Below are positions 1 to 8,962 of a stretch of 64,000 nt of DNA, one piece after another. Where the stretch lies: the NCBI GenBank assembly GCA_964019425.1, contig OZ025797.1, positions 496,001-560,000 of the forward strand. The letters run 5' to 3'. Below the pieces are notes generated by a model that had not been told where the DNA came from, did not search any database, and saw only the letters and a list, made by a program, of their open reading frames with translations. Origin of the DNA: Flectonema sp. DT1601 (Eukaryota > Euglenozoa > Diplonemea > Diplonemida > Diplonemidae). A program made the position numbers and the translations under genes. Within the stretch, counting starts at the first letter, position 1, and each line of letters starts with the position of its first letter.

Positions 1-89
1 GGTCACTCATCCCTCCTCCTGAGATACCAAACAGGGAGGCTCACAGACTACGAGGTGCTGCAGTTGATTTAGTTATGTTAAGACGATAA
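1..89 (+). CDS. Possible 3' end of an upstream gene (partial)
   Basis: The frame starting at base 3 is open to a TAA at 87-89 and reads as a plausible C-terminal tail of 28 residues (Pro-rich start, then Arg/Ala/Leu-rich). It has the same strand as all other genes here. A second frame is also open from base 1 to a TAG at 70-72, so the choice is weak. No family can be recognised from so short a piece. Confidence 0.3.
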   Translation, partial: SLIPPPEIPNREAHRLRGAAVDLVMLRR

Positions 90-300
90 TATTTTATCAC
101 CTTACTGTTACTCATTTTTCTTCAAGTAACTTTTTCCATCACGACAATCAAGATAAAAAATAAAATATTTTTTTCAATCTCTCGGTACGCGTGTTGTTTT
201 TCTGACGTGTTTTGTTTTTCCTCGCTAGCTTCTTACCTATTATCTTTGTTCTGGTGGATATAGTGAAGAGTCTGTTCTCACAGAGATTTAGTTCAATGAC
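90..300 (+). promoter_or_regulatory. Spacer with a CAG splice-acceptor-like site before the first complete gene
   Basis: This is a T-rich spacer. It ends with a pyrimidine-containing stretch and CAG at 281-283, 17 bases before the ATG at 301. The same arrangement precedes every other gene in the window, so this is a candidate trans-splice or 5'-UTR-intron acceptor. No promoter motif is recognisable. Confidence 0.4.
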
Positions 301-1425
301 ATGACTAGTGAAGAGAGTATTGTAACTTTAATAAATATCACTTCCCCACCAGACACTCCCCTATCCCATCTTACTATGTCGCACTCAACTAAGTTATTGT
401 CGGCATTCGGAGATGACAGCGATAATGAAGAGAAGAGAGAGTTGAGTCCAATCCCAACAACAGACACATACAAACCAATGAGGGGGATAACAAATGATAG
501 GGAAAGATTAACAACTGAAATGGAAGCACTACCAGACGCATGTAATATTAAAGACTTACCAATCAGTATTGATGACTTCGCTATGATGGCAATGAAGGGA
601 ATGAGGCGTTCTGATGGTTCTCAATGGAATGAAGGAGAACCACTACATGCTGGTGGAATGTTAGAGGCACAGATACCACTTCCAAAGCAGCAAGGAGCTG
701 GTCTTGGAAGTGATCGTAGCCAACCTGTCTTGGCACCAGGACAGTCTAATTTAGAAGCATTGAAACCAAAACCTGGTGAGTTTAGAAATTATGTCGGCGT
801 ATCACAGAAACTTCAAAAGCAAAAAGTAATTGAGACTGGTGCCCGTGTAATCATTGCGACAGGTCCACATGAAGGGCAAGATGGAATTATAACAAGCTGT
901 CCAGAAACCGGATCAGCACTTCGTAAAAAAGATAAAATAGAAATCCAACTCTCCAGCAGTAGCGTTCAAGTAACACAAACAGCTGACAGTATCCGCTTGT
1001 GGACTAAAGCTGATAGCCAACGTTCTGCAGCAAAGAATAAATTCTCTCCAGAAGTGAATCGACCAGTTAAGAGACGCAAAGAAAAACCCCTAGAGTGGGT
1101 AATTCAACCAGGTATGTTGGTACGCGTAATATCTAAAGGTGATTTGTATAATCAGAAATTAGTTGTTCACGACATTGTTTCAACGACAGCCTTCACACTA
1201 ATTGATAGTAGTCATCATACTTATGATCATTTGGATGAGACTGATGTCGAAACTGTAATTCCCAGACAACAAGGTTCTTCCATACTAATCTTATCTGGAA
1301 AGAGAAAAGGAGCTGTAGCCTTGCTATCAGCTCGCGATAAGAAGACCTCAGAAGTTATAGTTCGGTTCAAAGGATCTCTGAAAGACCATCGGTTTTCATT
1401 CGATGATGTCTGCAGCATGGGTTGA
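301..1425 (+). CDS. GPKOW/Spp2-like G-patch and KOW splicing factor
   Basis: The 374-residue product looks like the GPKOW/MOS2/Spp2 family, nuclear RNA-binding proteins that activate the DEAH helicase Prp2/DHX16 in the spliceosome. An acidic, Ser-rich N-terminus (FGDDSDNEE) is followed at about residues 85-140 by a weak Spp2-type G-patch: IDDFAMMAMKGM, then QGAGLGSDR. Two KOW-like modules follow. The first is near residue 180 (GARVIIATGPHEGQDGII). The second is near residue 325 (GSSILILSGKRKGAVALL) and ends in a FSFDDVC element like the GPKOW C-terminus. A basic RRKEK patch separates them. Several G-patch glycines are missing, so the motif is degenerate. An in-frame ATG at 376 is an alternative start. 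The family call rests on the order of motifs and the second KOW. Confidence 0.68.
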   Translation: MTSEESIVTLINITSPPDTPLSHLTMSHSTKLLSAFGDDSDNEEKRELSPIPTTDTYKPMRGITNDRERLTTEMEALPDACNIKDLPISIDDFAMMAMKGMRRSDGSQWNEGEPLHAGGMLEAQIPLPKQQGAGLGSDRSQPVLAPGQSNLEALKPKPGEFRNYVGVSQKLQKQKVIETGARVIIATGPHEGQDGIITSCPETGSALRKKDKIEIQLSSSSVQVTQTADSIRLWTKADSQRSAAKNKFSPEVNRPVKRRKEKPLEWVIQPGMLVRVISKGDLYNQKLVVHDIVSTTAFTLIDSSHHTYDHLDETDVETVIPRQQGSSILILSGKRKGAVALLSARDKKTSEVIVRFKGSLKDHRFSFDDVCSMG

Positions 1426-1866
1426 GTTAACCTATTTAGCTCTTAATTATCTTTGTACAATCGGATAAGTTATTTATTACTTAAACTGTAAAGCTCTGAT
1501 TGCTTATTAATTTAACGGAGACAAAGTTAAGTTTTGTCTAAATAGCACTAGCTGTGTGCCCTCCATTCTTTTATGGTGTGGTGCGGTCGCCTTTCTATCT
1601 CGCGGCACAACCTTTTTTCTATCAGAAAATTCATTTCTTTTTTTTTTTTTTTTTTTTTTTTTTCCTGTCATTTCTTCCTTCGGGGCATTGCTCTGAGACT
1701 TTGTGTCGTTTGGCTTTTATTATTATTTTTTCGAACTCAATCCCAAGAACGAAAGTATTTCTCCCCTTCTTCTACTACAGGACAATGTTATGATGTTGTG
1801 GGTTAAAAGTCTTTTATTGATACTCTGGTACACTTTTTTTTTCGTCATCACAGCAAATCCTAAAAT
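1426..1866. other. Intergenic spacer, T-rich
   Basis: This spacer of about 440 bases carries a T run of about 25 bases near 1638-1663. Short open frames in it consist mainly of Phe and Ser from the T-rich composition and are not credible genes. A CAG at 1851-1853 lies 13 bases before the next ATG. Nothing else is recognisable. Confidence 0.6.
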
Positions 1867-2226
1867 ATGATAAAAAGAAATCGTGATGATGACACTGAAA
1901 TCGATAATGTTGATAAACGAAATAAAGAACGAGAAGATATACCAGTTGCTGAACAGCCAAAGGCGACGTTCACATCGCGAAGAAAAACACAAATCAACAC
2001 TAGCAATAATGAAGGAATGACTGCCTTGCACTGCGCAGCTCAAGCTGGGAATTTAGCGATAGTTAAAGTACTTCTGAACTGTGACGATTGCTTAATAAAT
2101 GCACAAGATAAAAAGGGAAGGACTCCTTTAACCCTTGTTATCGAAACAAAGCCTCCAGCTTGGGAAGCAATCGCTAATGAGATACACAACATGGGTGGTG
2201 TGATGTCGAATTCTTTTAGATCTTAA
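1867..2226 (+). CDS. Small ankyrin-repeat protein
   Basis: A 119-residue protein. The first 40 residues are charged (Asp/Lys/Arg-rich) and probably disordered. Residues about 48-105 match the ankyrin consensus: GMTALHCAAQAGNLAIVKVLL is one full repeat, and INAQDKKGRTPLTLVIE begins a second. Ankyrin repeats mediate protein-protein contacts, and no partner can be deduced. There is no signal peptide, membrane segment or catalytic domain, so a cytosolic or nuclear adaptor is likely. The ATG is 13 bases after a CAG, as in the neighbouring genes. The reading frame is intact and short compared with typical multi-repeat ankyrin proteins. Confidence 0.75.
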   Translation: MIKRNRDDDTEIDNVDKRNKEREDIPVAEQPKATFTSRRKTQINTSNNEGMTALHCAAQAGNLAIVKVLLNCDDCLINAQDKKGRTPLTLVIETKPPAWEAIANEIHNMGGVMSNSFRS

Positions 2227-2440
2227 CGCATTAAGAGACACCACTTGAATTACTGTTGTCTGATTGTGATGATATTATTATTATTATTATCTTGTAGTTC
2301 GTTTGTTTAATTTAATTTAGTGATCTCACACAGGTGGAACAAACTAATTGTTGGTTGTTGTTTTTTTACACCTTTTTGTTTACTTTGTAGTTTAGTTGTT
2401 GTTTGTTATTATCAATTGAACTTTCACTCTCGCAGATAAG

Positions 2441-4162
2441 ATGAGAAAACAAACCCCAAACTCATCTCCAAGAAATGCTCAAATATCACGAGATCGGAAC
2501 TTTCTGATGGTAATGATAACAATGATTATAACTTTAGTTAGTAATCTTTTACTCGGAGGGTTTTCAAGTAGCGAAAGACAAACAATCCAACGCCAAATAG
2601 CTGAACTTCAGGCACAGCAGAGTGAAATATTAAACGCTGTCCGGTTTCAGCAAAAACTTGAAGAACAAACACTCAAAGGGATAGGAAGAATAGAAATAGG
2701 AAGAACAAACTCAACACAACAATCGGCTCAGGTTGAAATTAAGAAAATGCATAAAATAAAAGCAGTAGATAAGAATACTGATCTCGTAAAACTCTATCGG
2801 TATCTTCGTATTAGTCAAGGACAACCATTGTCAGAAGCTGCAGAAGCGTTGGATGAAATTCCAAAAATAATTAGTTATCATCGAAAAGCAAAGCGATACA
2901 TTGAGTTCCCCACCACTGATGAAGAACGTGCGCAATTAAAACTCTCTGAAGTACCTCCTGCCCCTACTGGTGAAGCCGCAGTTAGATTATCTCGTGAATT
3001 GGGTTGGCCAGATCATTGGAAGGCCAGGCAACGTCCTGAGCTATTCATTTTGGGACCTCCAAAAACAGGAACAACATTTCTGGAAGGATGCCTCCGGTGG
3101 TCGATGTTTGGAAACTCATCAAAAAGATACTACCCGCTAGCGAGTGAGAGGTGGCCGACTATAAAACTTGCTGGTGGGGAACCACAATACACAACATCAC
3201 CTGTAATGGAAGGTCTGAAGTTGTGGAACAGAACAGGGTTCAGAAGATGGGATCCTCCAAAGGAGTGGTGGACTTACCCGGAAATTGGTCGTTACGCTCT
3301 CGAATACCGAGGATTCCTCAACACTCAGAGATTCCCTCCTGTAGAAAAAGAGTCAAAGAACTGGTTCTTAATTGACAGTACTCCCGATATGATTATGGTA
3401 CCAAAGGCTGCTCAGTCATTATCTAAAGACCTTGAAGGATCTCCTTTTCAACCTCGATTTCTGGTCATGGAGAGAGACGCACTCACTAGAGGGTACTCTC
3501 ACTTTCTATTATTTACCCAGCTTCGGGTACAGTGGGGATGGGGAGAGGAAACGACGACTGTTTTTGCTGACAAACTGGACGAACAACATGCGATCTTGGA
3601 AAAGATTCCAATCTGTAATGAGATGATGTACCAACCGATGAATGTTCTACGCAGCTATGACAAAACTTATCTCGCTCTACGGTGGTGTATGTATGACCCA
3701 ACAAAGAGAAATCAAGTAATGTTCTTACCATTTGGATTCACTGCTTTAGGTGTCAGGTATTGGTTCTCTAAGTTCGATCCTAACAGGTTTACTTTTTTGA
3801 AAATGAAGGACTTTAGAAAAATTGGTCGTTCACCTGAGCAGTTGCGCACGTTCTACGAGCATGCCTTCCCTGGTCTGGAGCGAAACAAACCAAGGTGTGA
3901 GAATGCTGGGGATTGGAACTCTGGAAACTGTACCGGATGGCACCTCGACGAGATAGCAACTGAGATGTGTGGACCTGACTCCCCGGCATTAAAGGCGCAG
4001 GCTTGGTCCGGTAGGTCTGGAATGAACTACACAAAAGGTTCGGCGGAAAGACTCGCAAAGTACAAAGAAATAGCCAACAGTTGGAGTGATGCTTATGATG
4101 AAATACTTTTAATGAATAATATAAAATGGTACGATCCGAATCCCCAAACAATTGATCCTTAA
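2441..4162 (+). CDS. Type II membrane sulfotransferase, copy 1
   Basis: A 573-residue PAPS-dependent sulfotransferase of the carbohydrate (heparan-sulfate-like) type, expected in the Golgi. A short basic N-terminus is followed by one hydrophobic segment (about residues 22-42), then a Gln/Glu-rich likely coiled coil (about 48-85), so the catalytic domain should face the lumen. The 5'-phosphosulfate loop is FILGPPKTGTT at 202-212, with Lys208. The 3'-phosphate site is ERDALTRGYSHF, with Arg345 and Ser353. The C-terminal part has several Cys and a DWNSGNCTGWH segment. The acceptor substrate is unknown. The ATG is 5 bases after a CAG at 2433-2435. The catalytic core is almost identical in DNA sequence to the copy at 7370-8962, while the N-terminal membrane region and the C-terminal tail differ. 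Confidence 0.85.
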   Translation: MRKQTPNSSPRNAQISRDRNFLMVMITMIITLVSNLLLGGFSSSERQTIQRQIAELQAQQSEILNAVRFQQKLEEQTLKGIGRIEIGRTNSTQQSAQVEIKKMHKIKAVDKNTDLVKLYRYLRISQGQPLSEAAEALDEIPKIISYHRKAKRYIEFPTTDEERAQLKLSEVPPAPTGEAAVRLSRELGWPDHWKARQRPELFILGPPKTGTTFLEGCLRWSMFGNSSKRYYPLASERWPTIKLAGGEPQYTTSPVMEGLKLWNRTGFRRWDPPKEWWTYPEIGRYALEYRGFLNTQRFPPVEKESKNWFLIDSTPDMIMVPKAAQSLSKDLEGSPFQPRFLVMERDALTRGYSHFLLFTQLRVQWGWGEETTTVFADKLDEQHAILEKIPICNEMMYQPMNVLRSYDKTYLALRWCMYDPTKRNQVMFLPFGFTALGVRYWFSKFDPNRFTFLKMKDFRKIGRSPEQLRTFYEHAFPGLERNKPRCENAGDWNSGNCTGWHLDEIATEMCGPDSPALKAQAWSGRSGMNYTKGSAERLAKYKEIANSWSDAYDEILLMNNIKWYDPNPQTIDP

Positions 4163-4579
4163 TAAACTAGTCGAAGAGGTTAGCGACACTTTGAATTAGT
4201 TATTCTTATTTTGTAATGTACCTTCTTTGTGTAGTGTTTGACAAAATAGAAATGAATTTCTATAGTGAACTTTATATAGTCTTCTGATGTAAGTTTATGG
4301 CCTTCCTATCCTACTTTCTATTCGTTACAACAAGAACGGTATTATTTAATGTGTGTGTGTGGCTGTTCTTGATTCTCCTTGTGAGTAAGGCTTTCGTTAA
4401 AACACATCTTATTTTAGAATTTTCTTTTATTTTACTCCTCTTGGGGTGGGCGTGGGTCTTCATGTCAAGAAAAAAATAAATATTTGACCAGTAAGTTATT
4501 ATAACTTTTTTTTTTTTTTGGTTATTCAGGTATTTATCTCACATTCTTTTCCCCACCCCCTTCCTTGCTTTTAAGTGTG

Positions 4580-4805
4580 CGTTGTAACGGACTACAGGTC
4601 AGGGGACGCTCAACCTGAACTGATGTAGTCCCTGAATTACTACATTCGACAACGTCTTCTGATCAATAGGACAAAAATTATATATTTCCCTTAGAAGCGT
4701 GCCTTTTCTTTGATTTAGCAACTACAAATATCTCATTCGATCATAATAATTTTTTATTAATACTTGAAGTTGTTAGTTTTTTTTTTCATTGTCAAGGTTT
4801 CGCCC
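4580..4805. repeat. Hairpin repeat, copy A
   Basis: This copy starts with a nested inverted repeat: CGTTGT at 4580-4585 pairs with ACAACG at 4649-4654, and GGACTAC at 4589-4595 pairs with GTAGTCC at 4625-4631. A T-rich tail resembling copy B ends near TTTCGCCCC at about 4797-4805. The tails of A and B also share CTACAAATAT and AAGTTGTTA blocks. Confidence 0.6.
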
Positions 4806-4851
4806 CATCCGTTTTTCTCTTTTTGGAATATTCTTTTAGGATCTGTTTGAA

Positions 4852-4925
4852 TTTACGCTACAGGGGATGGGACGCTAACATAACTAATTATGTTGTATGT
4901 CCCCCGAATTCCCATAATTCACAGT
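4852..4925. repeat. Hairpin repeat, copy C (diverged)
   Basis: This copy shares CTACAGGGGATGGGACGCT and a CCCCGAATT block with the other two copies. Its own stem is different in sequence but similarly placed: GGGAC at 4869-4873 pairs with GTCCC at 4899-4903, enclosing AACATAA at 4877-4883 paired with TTATGTT at 4888-4894. A stem kept by different bases suggests the fold matters, or that repeats of this kind are inserted as palindromes. Confidence 0.5.
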
Positions 4926-5092
4926 ACGTATGGATTTTATCGATACCAATCTGTTGCATAGCATAGGTGTTGCTGAACCCTGTTTCGGTATAGCCAGTTT
5001 TTAAGTTGTTTGTTTTATATTATAAATGTAATCACCAAGTTACCCTCTGCGTCTCTGAGATGAGAGCAGAGTTTTAGCAATATTCACCTCCC

Positions 5093-5313
5093 CGTTGTAA
5101 CGGACTACAGGGCATGGGACGCTCAACCTGTTAGTACGTGGTCCCCGAATTACCAGATTCGACAACGTCTTCTGGTTAGTAAGACAATGTTTTCTTTTTT
5201 CTAAACGTAATTTTCTTTGACTACAAATATTTTTCAGTCAAGTACTTGATATTAATTTTGTTTTCTTTAATACCTAAAGTTGTTACTGTTTTTACATTGT
5301 CAAAGTTTCACCC
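5093..5313. repeat. Hairpin repeat, copy B
   Basis: This copy is about 510 bases from copy A and in the same orientation. CGTTGT at 5093-5098 pairs with ACAACG at 5162-5167. GGACTAC at 5102-5108 pairs with GTGGTCC at 5138-5144, with one G-T in place of the A-T pair of copy A. The tail ends near TTTCACCCCC, parallel to copy A. Confidence 0.6.
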
Positions 5314-5365
5314 CCAATTTAAAGCATGCGTGGACAGAATCCAGTTATAATGATTCATGTCTAAT

Positions 5366-5405
5366 TTGTTGGGTGTTAACCTTGATTTATTTAGCCACGT
5401 CCCCC
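5366..5405. repeat. Dispersed short repeat (second copy near 34.1 kb)
   Basis: About 39 bases, containing GTTAACCTTGATTTATTTAG followed by CC-rich sequence, recur at about 34117-34155 with roughly five differences by eye (GTTAGCCTTGATTTATTTAT). Both copies are followed by a C run. This is probably a piece of a dispersed repeat family; no ends are defined. Confidence 0.45.
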
Positions 5406-5488
5406 CAAAAAAAAGTATAGTTTTACCCTTTCTTGATTCTTTTCGGTTTCAGTTATTCTTGCCGTGTACTTGTTGGCTAACTAGCAAT

Positions 5489-6100
5489 TTTAAGGCTTCT
5501 GAAACTACGTATTCCACATTCGATTGAATTTTCCCGCCTCTCCCTTCTTTTGACTGATAATCATTAATACTAACTCTAGTCACTACCATGTGGGGCTTAG
5601 GGTCTACCAGTGGTTCTGGCCGAAAGAAGCGTCTTCGTACGTCTGGCGGTGCCATGAGACTCGGACACCTCGATAGAGTACTGTCTGAGCATGAGTGGAA
5701 CCTTTTTATTTTTTTTATTATTCGTTCCCCATAAACATAACTCAGCCCCGCTCATTTTGTTGGTATCCCGCGTTCACTGATATTTATATAGGGGACTGTG
5801 TTAAATGGTAAAATAAATAACCATGTTGACGTGATCCCTTTGCTGAGAAGGGCAAACGCGATGAGTAGGACAGGCCTGACACGCATGTCCCCCTTGCTCT
5901 CTTCGCTGAAGAGGGCTGGGTAAGGGGAATGGTCTGAAAAAAGATTTTTTAATTTTAGCCCGAAACCAACCATTATTTGTTTGTTGTCCTACGAAATTTT
6001 GTATTTGATTGAATTTTCCCGCCCTCTCCCCTTCTTTTGACTGATAACAATTAGTACTTACTAGCTGCTTTAAGGCTTCTGAAACTACGTATTCCACATT
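5489..6100. repeat. Two blocks repeated in swapped order
   Basis: Block 1 (AAGGCTTCTGAAACTACGTA and on to CCACATT) and block 2 (GATTGAATTTTCCCGCC to TTTTGACTGATAA) occur as 1-2 at about 5491-5570 and as 2-1 at about 6006-6100. Order 1-2 then 2-1 on the same strand is what a tandem repeat cut at different points would leave. The roughly 420 bases between them hold nothing recognisable. Confidence 0.5.
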
Positions 6101-7369
6101 TTATGGAATAGCAGAATAATGTGTTTCATAACTTTTTTTTTAATCGAAGTATTTACCTAGTGTTTTAAATAAGGTCCCCGAAATTACTGAATGAAGGCCG
6201 AAAAGAAAGGGACAAGATTATGGACTGAACTACGTTTTCTAAAAATGGAACAGCGGAATAATTATTAAATGTGGTTTCATTTTTGTTTTCTTAAATGAAA
6301 AATTTCTTTTGTAATAGACTCGTGTGCTAACAATTGCCTGGAATTGATCGCGCTATTGGGGTGTCCGATAATGTCATGTTCGCTATTCGCTAGAAGTGAT
6401 TTTTTTCCATTTTTGCTGAATAGCGAAGATGGAATTATTGGACTGCCGCCCATCACAAAAAAAATAAAATAAAAATAAAAAAACTTTACTGTTAGGGGGG
6501 AATTATTTGTTGTTTGTAGTTATCTTATTTTCTTATGTGTATTTTTCTTCTTTTTTTTTTTTTTTTAAATATAATATTCAGATTCATTATACAAATAAAC
6601 TCGCGTATTATCCCTACTGTTCTGTTTGATTTATTCTTGTTCTTTTTACCCTGTATCTCGTGCTTGAACACAGAATGCTAAAAAGAAATCCAGCGGGCGG
6701 GTATGACGAGTCCTTCTGTTCTTTCGTTAGTATTTACATTTCGGTTTTCTCTAAATCGATGGCAGTACTTATGATACCATCCTAGTTTGCTAAGCCGCAA
6801 ATCCATTTATGAAGTCCAATGGATATGTTTGTGTGTGCGTGTAGGTCGGGTTGTCATTATTTTGAATGGGGTCTCTTTTTTTTTTTTTTTTTTTTTAAAA
6901 TTTTTTATTATCCATCATTGTATTCTTCTCCCATCCTGTAAGAAAATTTTCAAAAAATTCTATTTACAGATACAGGGGTGTTTTTAGAAAAGATTATCAA
7001 GCCCTCCATGTGATAAGTATTTTATTCTTTTTTATTCGGTCTTGAGGATGATCATTTTATTATTATCTTCATGTGTACGGTTTGTGTTACTTATTTTTGT
7101 AACATGAACAGTTATTTGAGGGCTACTTCAAATGAAAGGCTTGACCTTAGGACACAGTCTGAGTCAAATTTGGTGAATACTTCTGGTGTCGGTTCTGTTT
7201 TCTTTTTCTTTTTTTTTTGTTCTTCTTTTATTTACTCAAATCAGGTCAACATTAGACCGGAGCAAGGAAGTATTTATTCACTATTATGTTACGTCGAGTG
7301 AATGGAGTTTTTTAGTAGGTTGATAACTTATTTTTTTTCAGTATTGTTCAACAGGGAGAATTGTGATAA

Positions 7370-8962
7370 ATGAAAGAGTGCGGTGCACGTCAGATGGTGC
7401 TCCCAGTTGTGTTAGGGGTAGTCGCGATGGGTTTGACAGGAAATGTGTTAGTTGGAAAGAGAGGAGACCGACCAAATTTTATACTTCAAACACAACCTCC
7501 TACACCACAACCAGAAGTATCTGGTGAGGTATCAACGTTAAGACTTCCTACACAGCAGCTCTCATCACAGAGTGATAAGTCATTCCCAGTAGACTATAAT
7601 AGGAACCTTGATAAAGTTTATACATATCTTCACAGCACTGATGGTGCTCCGTCTGCGGTTGCTGCAAAGGAACTTGATGAGATACCCGAAAGAGTTATTT
7701 CGTTTCCAAAGTACAAATGGTTGATCTTCCCCACCACTGATGAGGAACGTGCGGAGTTAAAGCTCCCTAAAGTACCTCCTGCCCCTACTGGTGAAGCCGC
7801 AGTTAGATTATCTCGTGAATTGGGTTGGCCAGATCACTGGAAGGCCAGGCAACGTCCTGAGCTATTCATTTTGGGACCTCCAAAAACAGGAACAACATTT
7901 CTGGAAGGATGCCTCCGGTGGTCGATGTTTGGAAACTCATCAAAAAGATACTACCCGCTAGCGAGTGAGAGGTGGCCGACTATAAAACTTGCTGGTGGGG
8001 AACCACGATACACAACATCACCTGTAATGGAAGGTCTGAAGTTGTGGAACAGAACAGGATTCAGAAGATGGGATCCTCCAAAGGAGTGGTGGACTTACCC
8101 GGAAATTGGTCGCTATGCCAGTGACCTTCGGGGATTCCTCAACACTCAGAGATTCCCTCCTGTAGAAAAAGAGTCAAAGAACTGGTTCTTAATTGACAGT
8201 ACTCCCGATATGATTATGGTACCAAAGGCTGCTCAGTCATTATCTAAAGACCTTGAAGGATCTCCTTTTCAACCTCGATTTCTGGTCATGGAGAGAGACG
8301 CACTCACTAGAGGGTACTCTCACTTTCTATTATTTACCCAGCTTCGGGTACAGTGGGGATGGGGAGAGGAAACGACGACTGTTTTTGCTGACAAACTGGA
8401 CGAACAACATGCGATCTTGGAAAAGATTCCAATCTGTAATGAGATGATGTACCAACCGATGAATGTTCTACGCAGCTATGACAAAACTTATCTCGCTCTA
8501 CGGTGGTGTATGTATGACCCAACAAAGAGAAATCAAGTAATGTTCTTACCATTTGGATTCACTGCTTTAGGTGTCAGGTATTGGTTCTCTAAGTTCGATC
8601 CTAACAGGTTTACTTTTTTGAAAATGAGGCATTTTAAGAAAATTGCGAAATCTCCTGAGAAGCTTCACACGTTCTACGAGCATGCCTTCCCTGGTCTTAA
8701 ACGAAACAAACCAAGGTGTAAAAATGCTGGGGATTGGAACTCTGGAAACTGTACCGGATGGCACCTCGACGAGATAGCAACTGAGATGTGTGGACCTGAC
8801 TCCCCGGCATTAAAGGCGCAGGCTTGGTCCGGTAGGTCTGGAATGAACTACACAAAAGGTCCAAAGGAAAGATTCACAAAGTACAAAGATATATCTGACA
8901 GCTGGGACAAAGCCTACAAAAATCTGCTTGAGAAACACGAACAAAAATGGTACAAACCTTAG
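7370..8962 (+). CDS. Type II membrane sulfotransferase, copy 2
   Basis: A 530-residue paralogue of the gene at 2441-4162, with the same expected Golgi PAPS-dependent sulfotransferase activity. A hydrophobic segment at about residues 9-27 serves as signal anchor, followed by a Pro/Thr/Gln-rich stalk without the coiled coil of copy 1. The 5'-phosphosulfate loop FILGPPKTGTT lies at residues 166-176 (Lys172), and the 3'-phosphate site ERDALTRGYSHF follows (Arg309, Ser317). From about base 7770 to 8860 the DNA is almost identical to copy 1. It is broken by small patches of several changes (near 8115-8130, 8627-8660 and 8698-8722), and the flanking parts are clearly diverged. That pattern points to gene conversion rather than a fresh duplication. 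The different membrane regions and tails may set different locations or partners. Confidence 0.85.
   Translation: MKECGARQMVLPVVLGVVAMGLTGNVLVGKRGDRPNFILQTQPPTPQPEVSGEVSTLRLPTQQLSSQSDKSFPVDYNRNLDKVYTYLHSTDGAPSAVAAKELDEIPERVISFPKYKWLIFPTTDEERAELKLPKVPPAPTGEAAVRLSRELGWPDHWKARQRPELFILGPPKTGTTFLEGCLRWSMFGNSSKRYYPLASERWPTIKLAGGEPRYTTSPVMEGLKLWNRTGFRRWDPPKEWWTYPEIGRYASDLRGFLNTQRFPPVEKESKNWFLIDSTPDMIMVPKAAQSLSKDLEGSPFQPRFLVMERDALTRGYSHFLLFTQLRVQWGWGEETTTVFADKLDEQHAILEKIPICNEMMYQPMNVLRSYDKTYLALRWCMYDPTKRNQVMFLPFGFTALGVRYWFSKFDPNRFTFLKMRHFKKIAKSPEKLHTFYEHAFPGLKRNKPRCKNAGDWNSGNCTGWHLDEIATEMCGPDSPALKAQAWSGRSGMNYTKGPKERFTKYKDISDSWDKAYKNLLEKHEQKWYKP

Larger units (their letters stand above)
4163..7369. 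other. 3.2 kb spacer between sulfotransferase genes
   Basis: A long A/T-rich spacer with several runs of T. It holds the hairpin repeat family at 4580-5313 and permuted short repeats near 5489-5584 and 5996-6100. A short repeat near 5366-5405 recurs near 34.1 kb. Open frames here (for example a 60-codon hydrophobic one at 4297-4479) look like products of composition. I see no convincing coding or RNA gene. The spacer ends with a T tract and CAG at 7339-7341, 28 bases before the next ATG. Confidence 0.6.

Noticed and set aside
4297-4479. 60-codon hydrophobic frame after the first sulfotransferase gene
   Set aside because: It lies in the T-rich 3' flank and lacks the CAG that precedes the other starts. 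Phe, Leu and Val content follows base composition.
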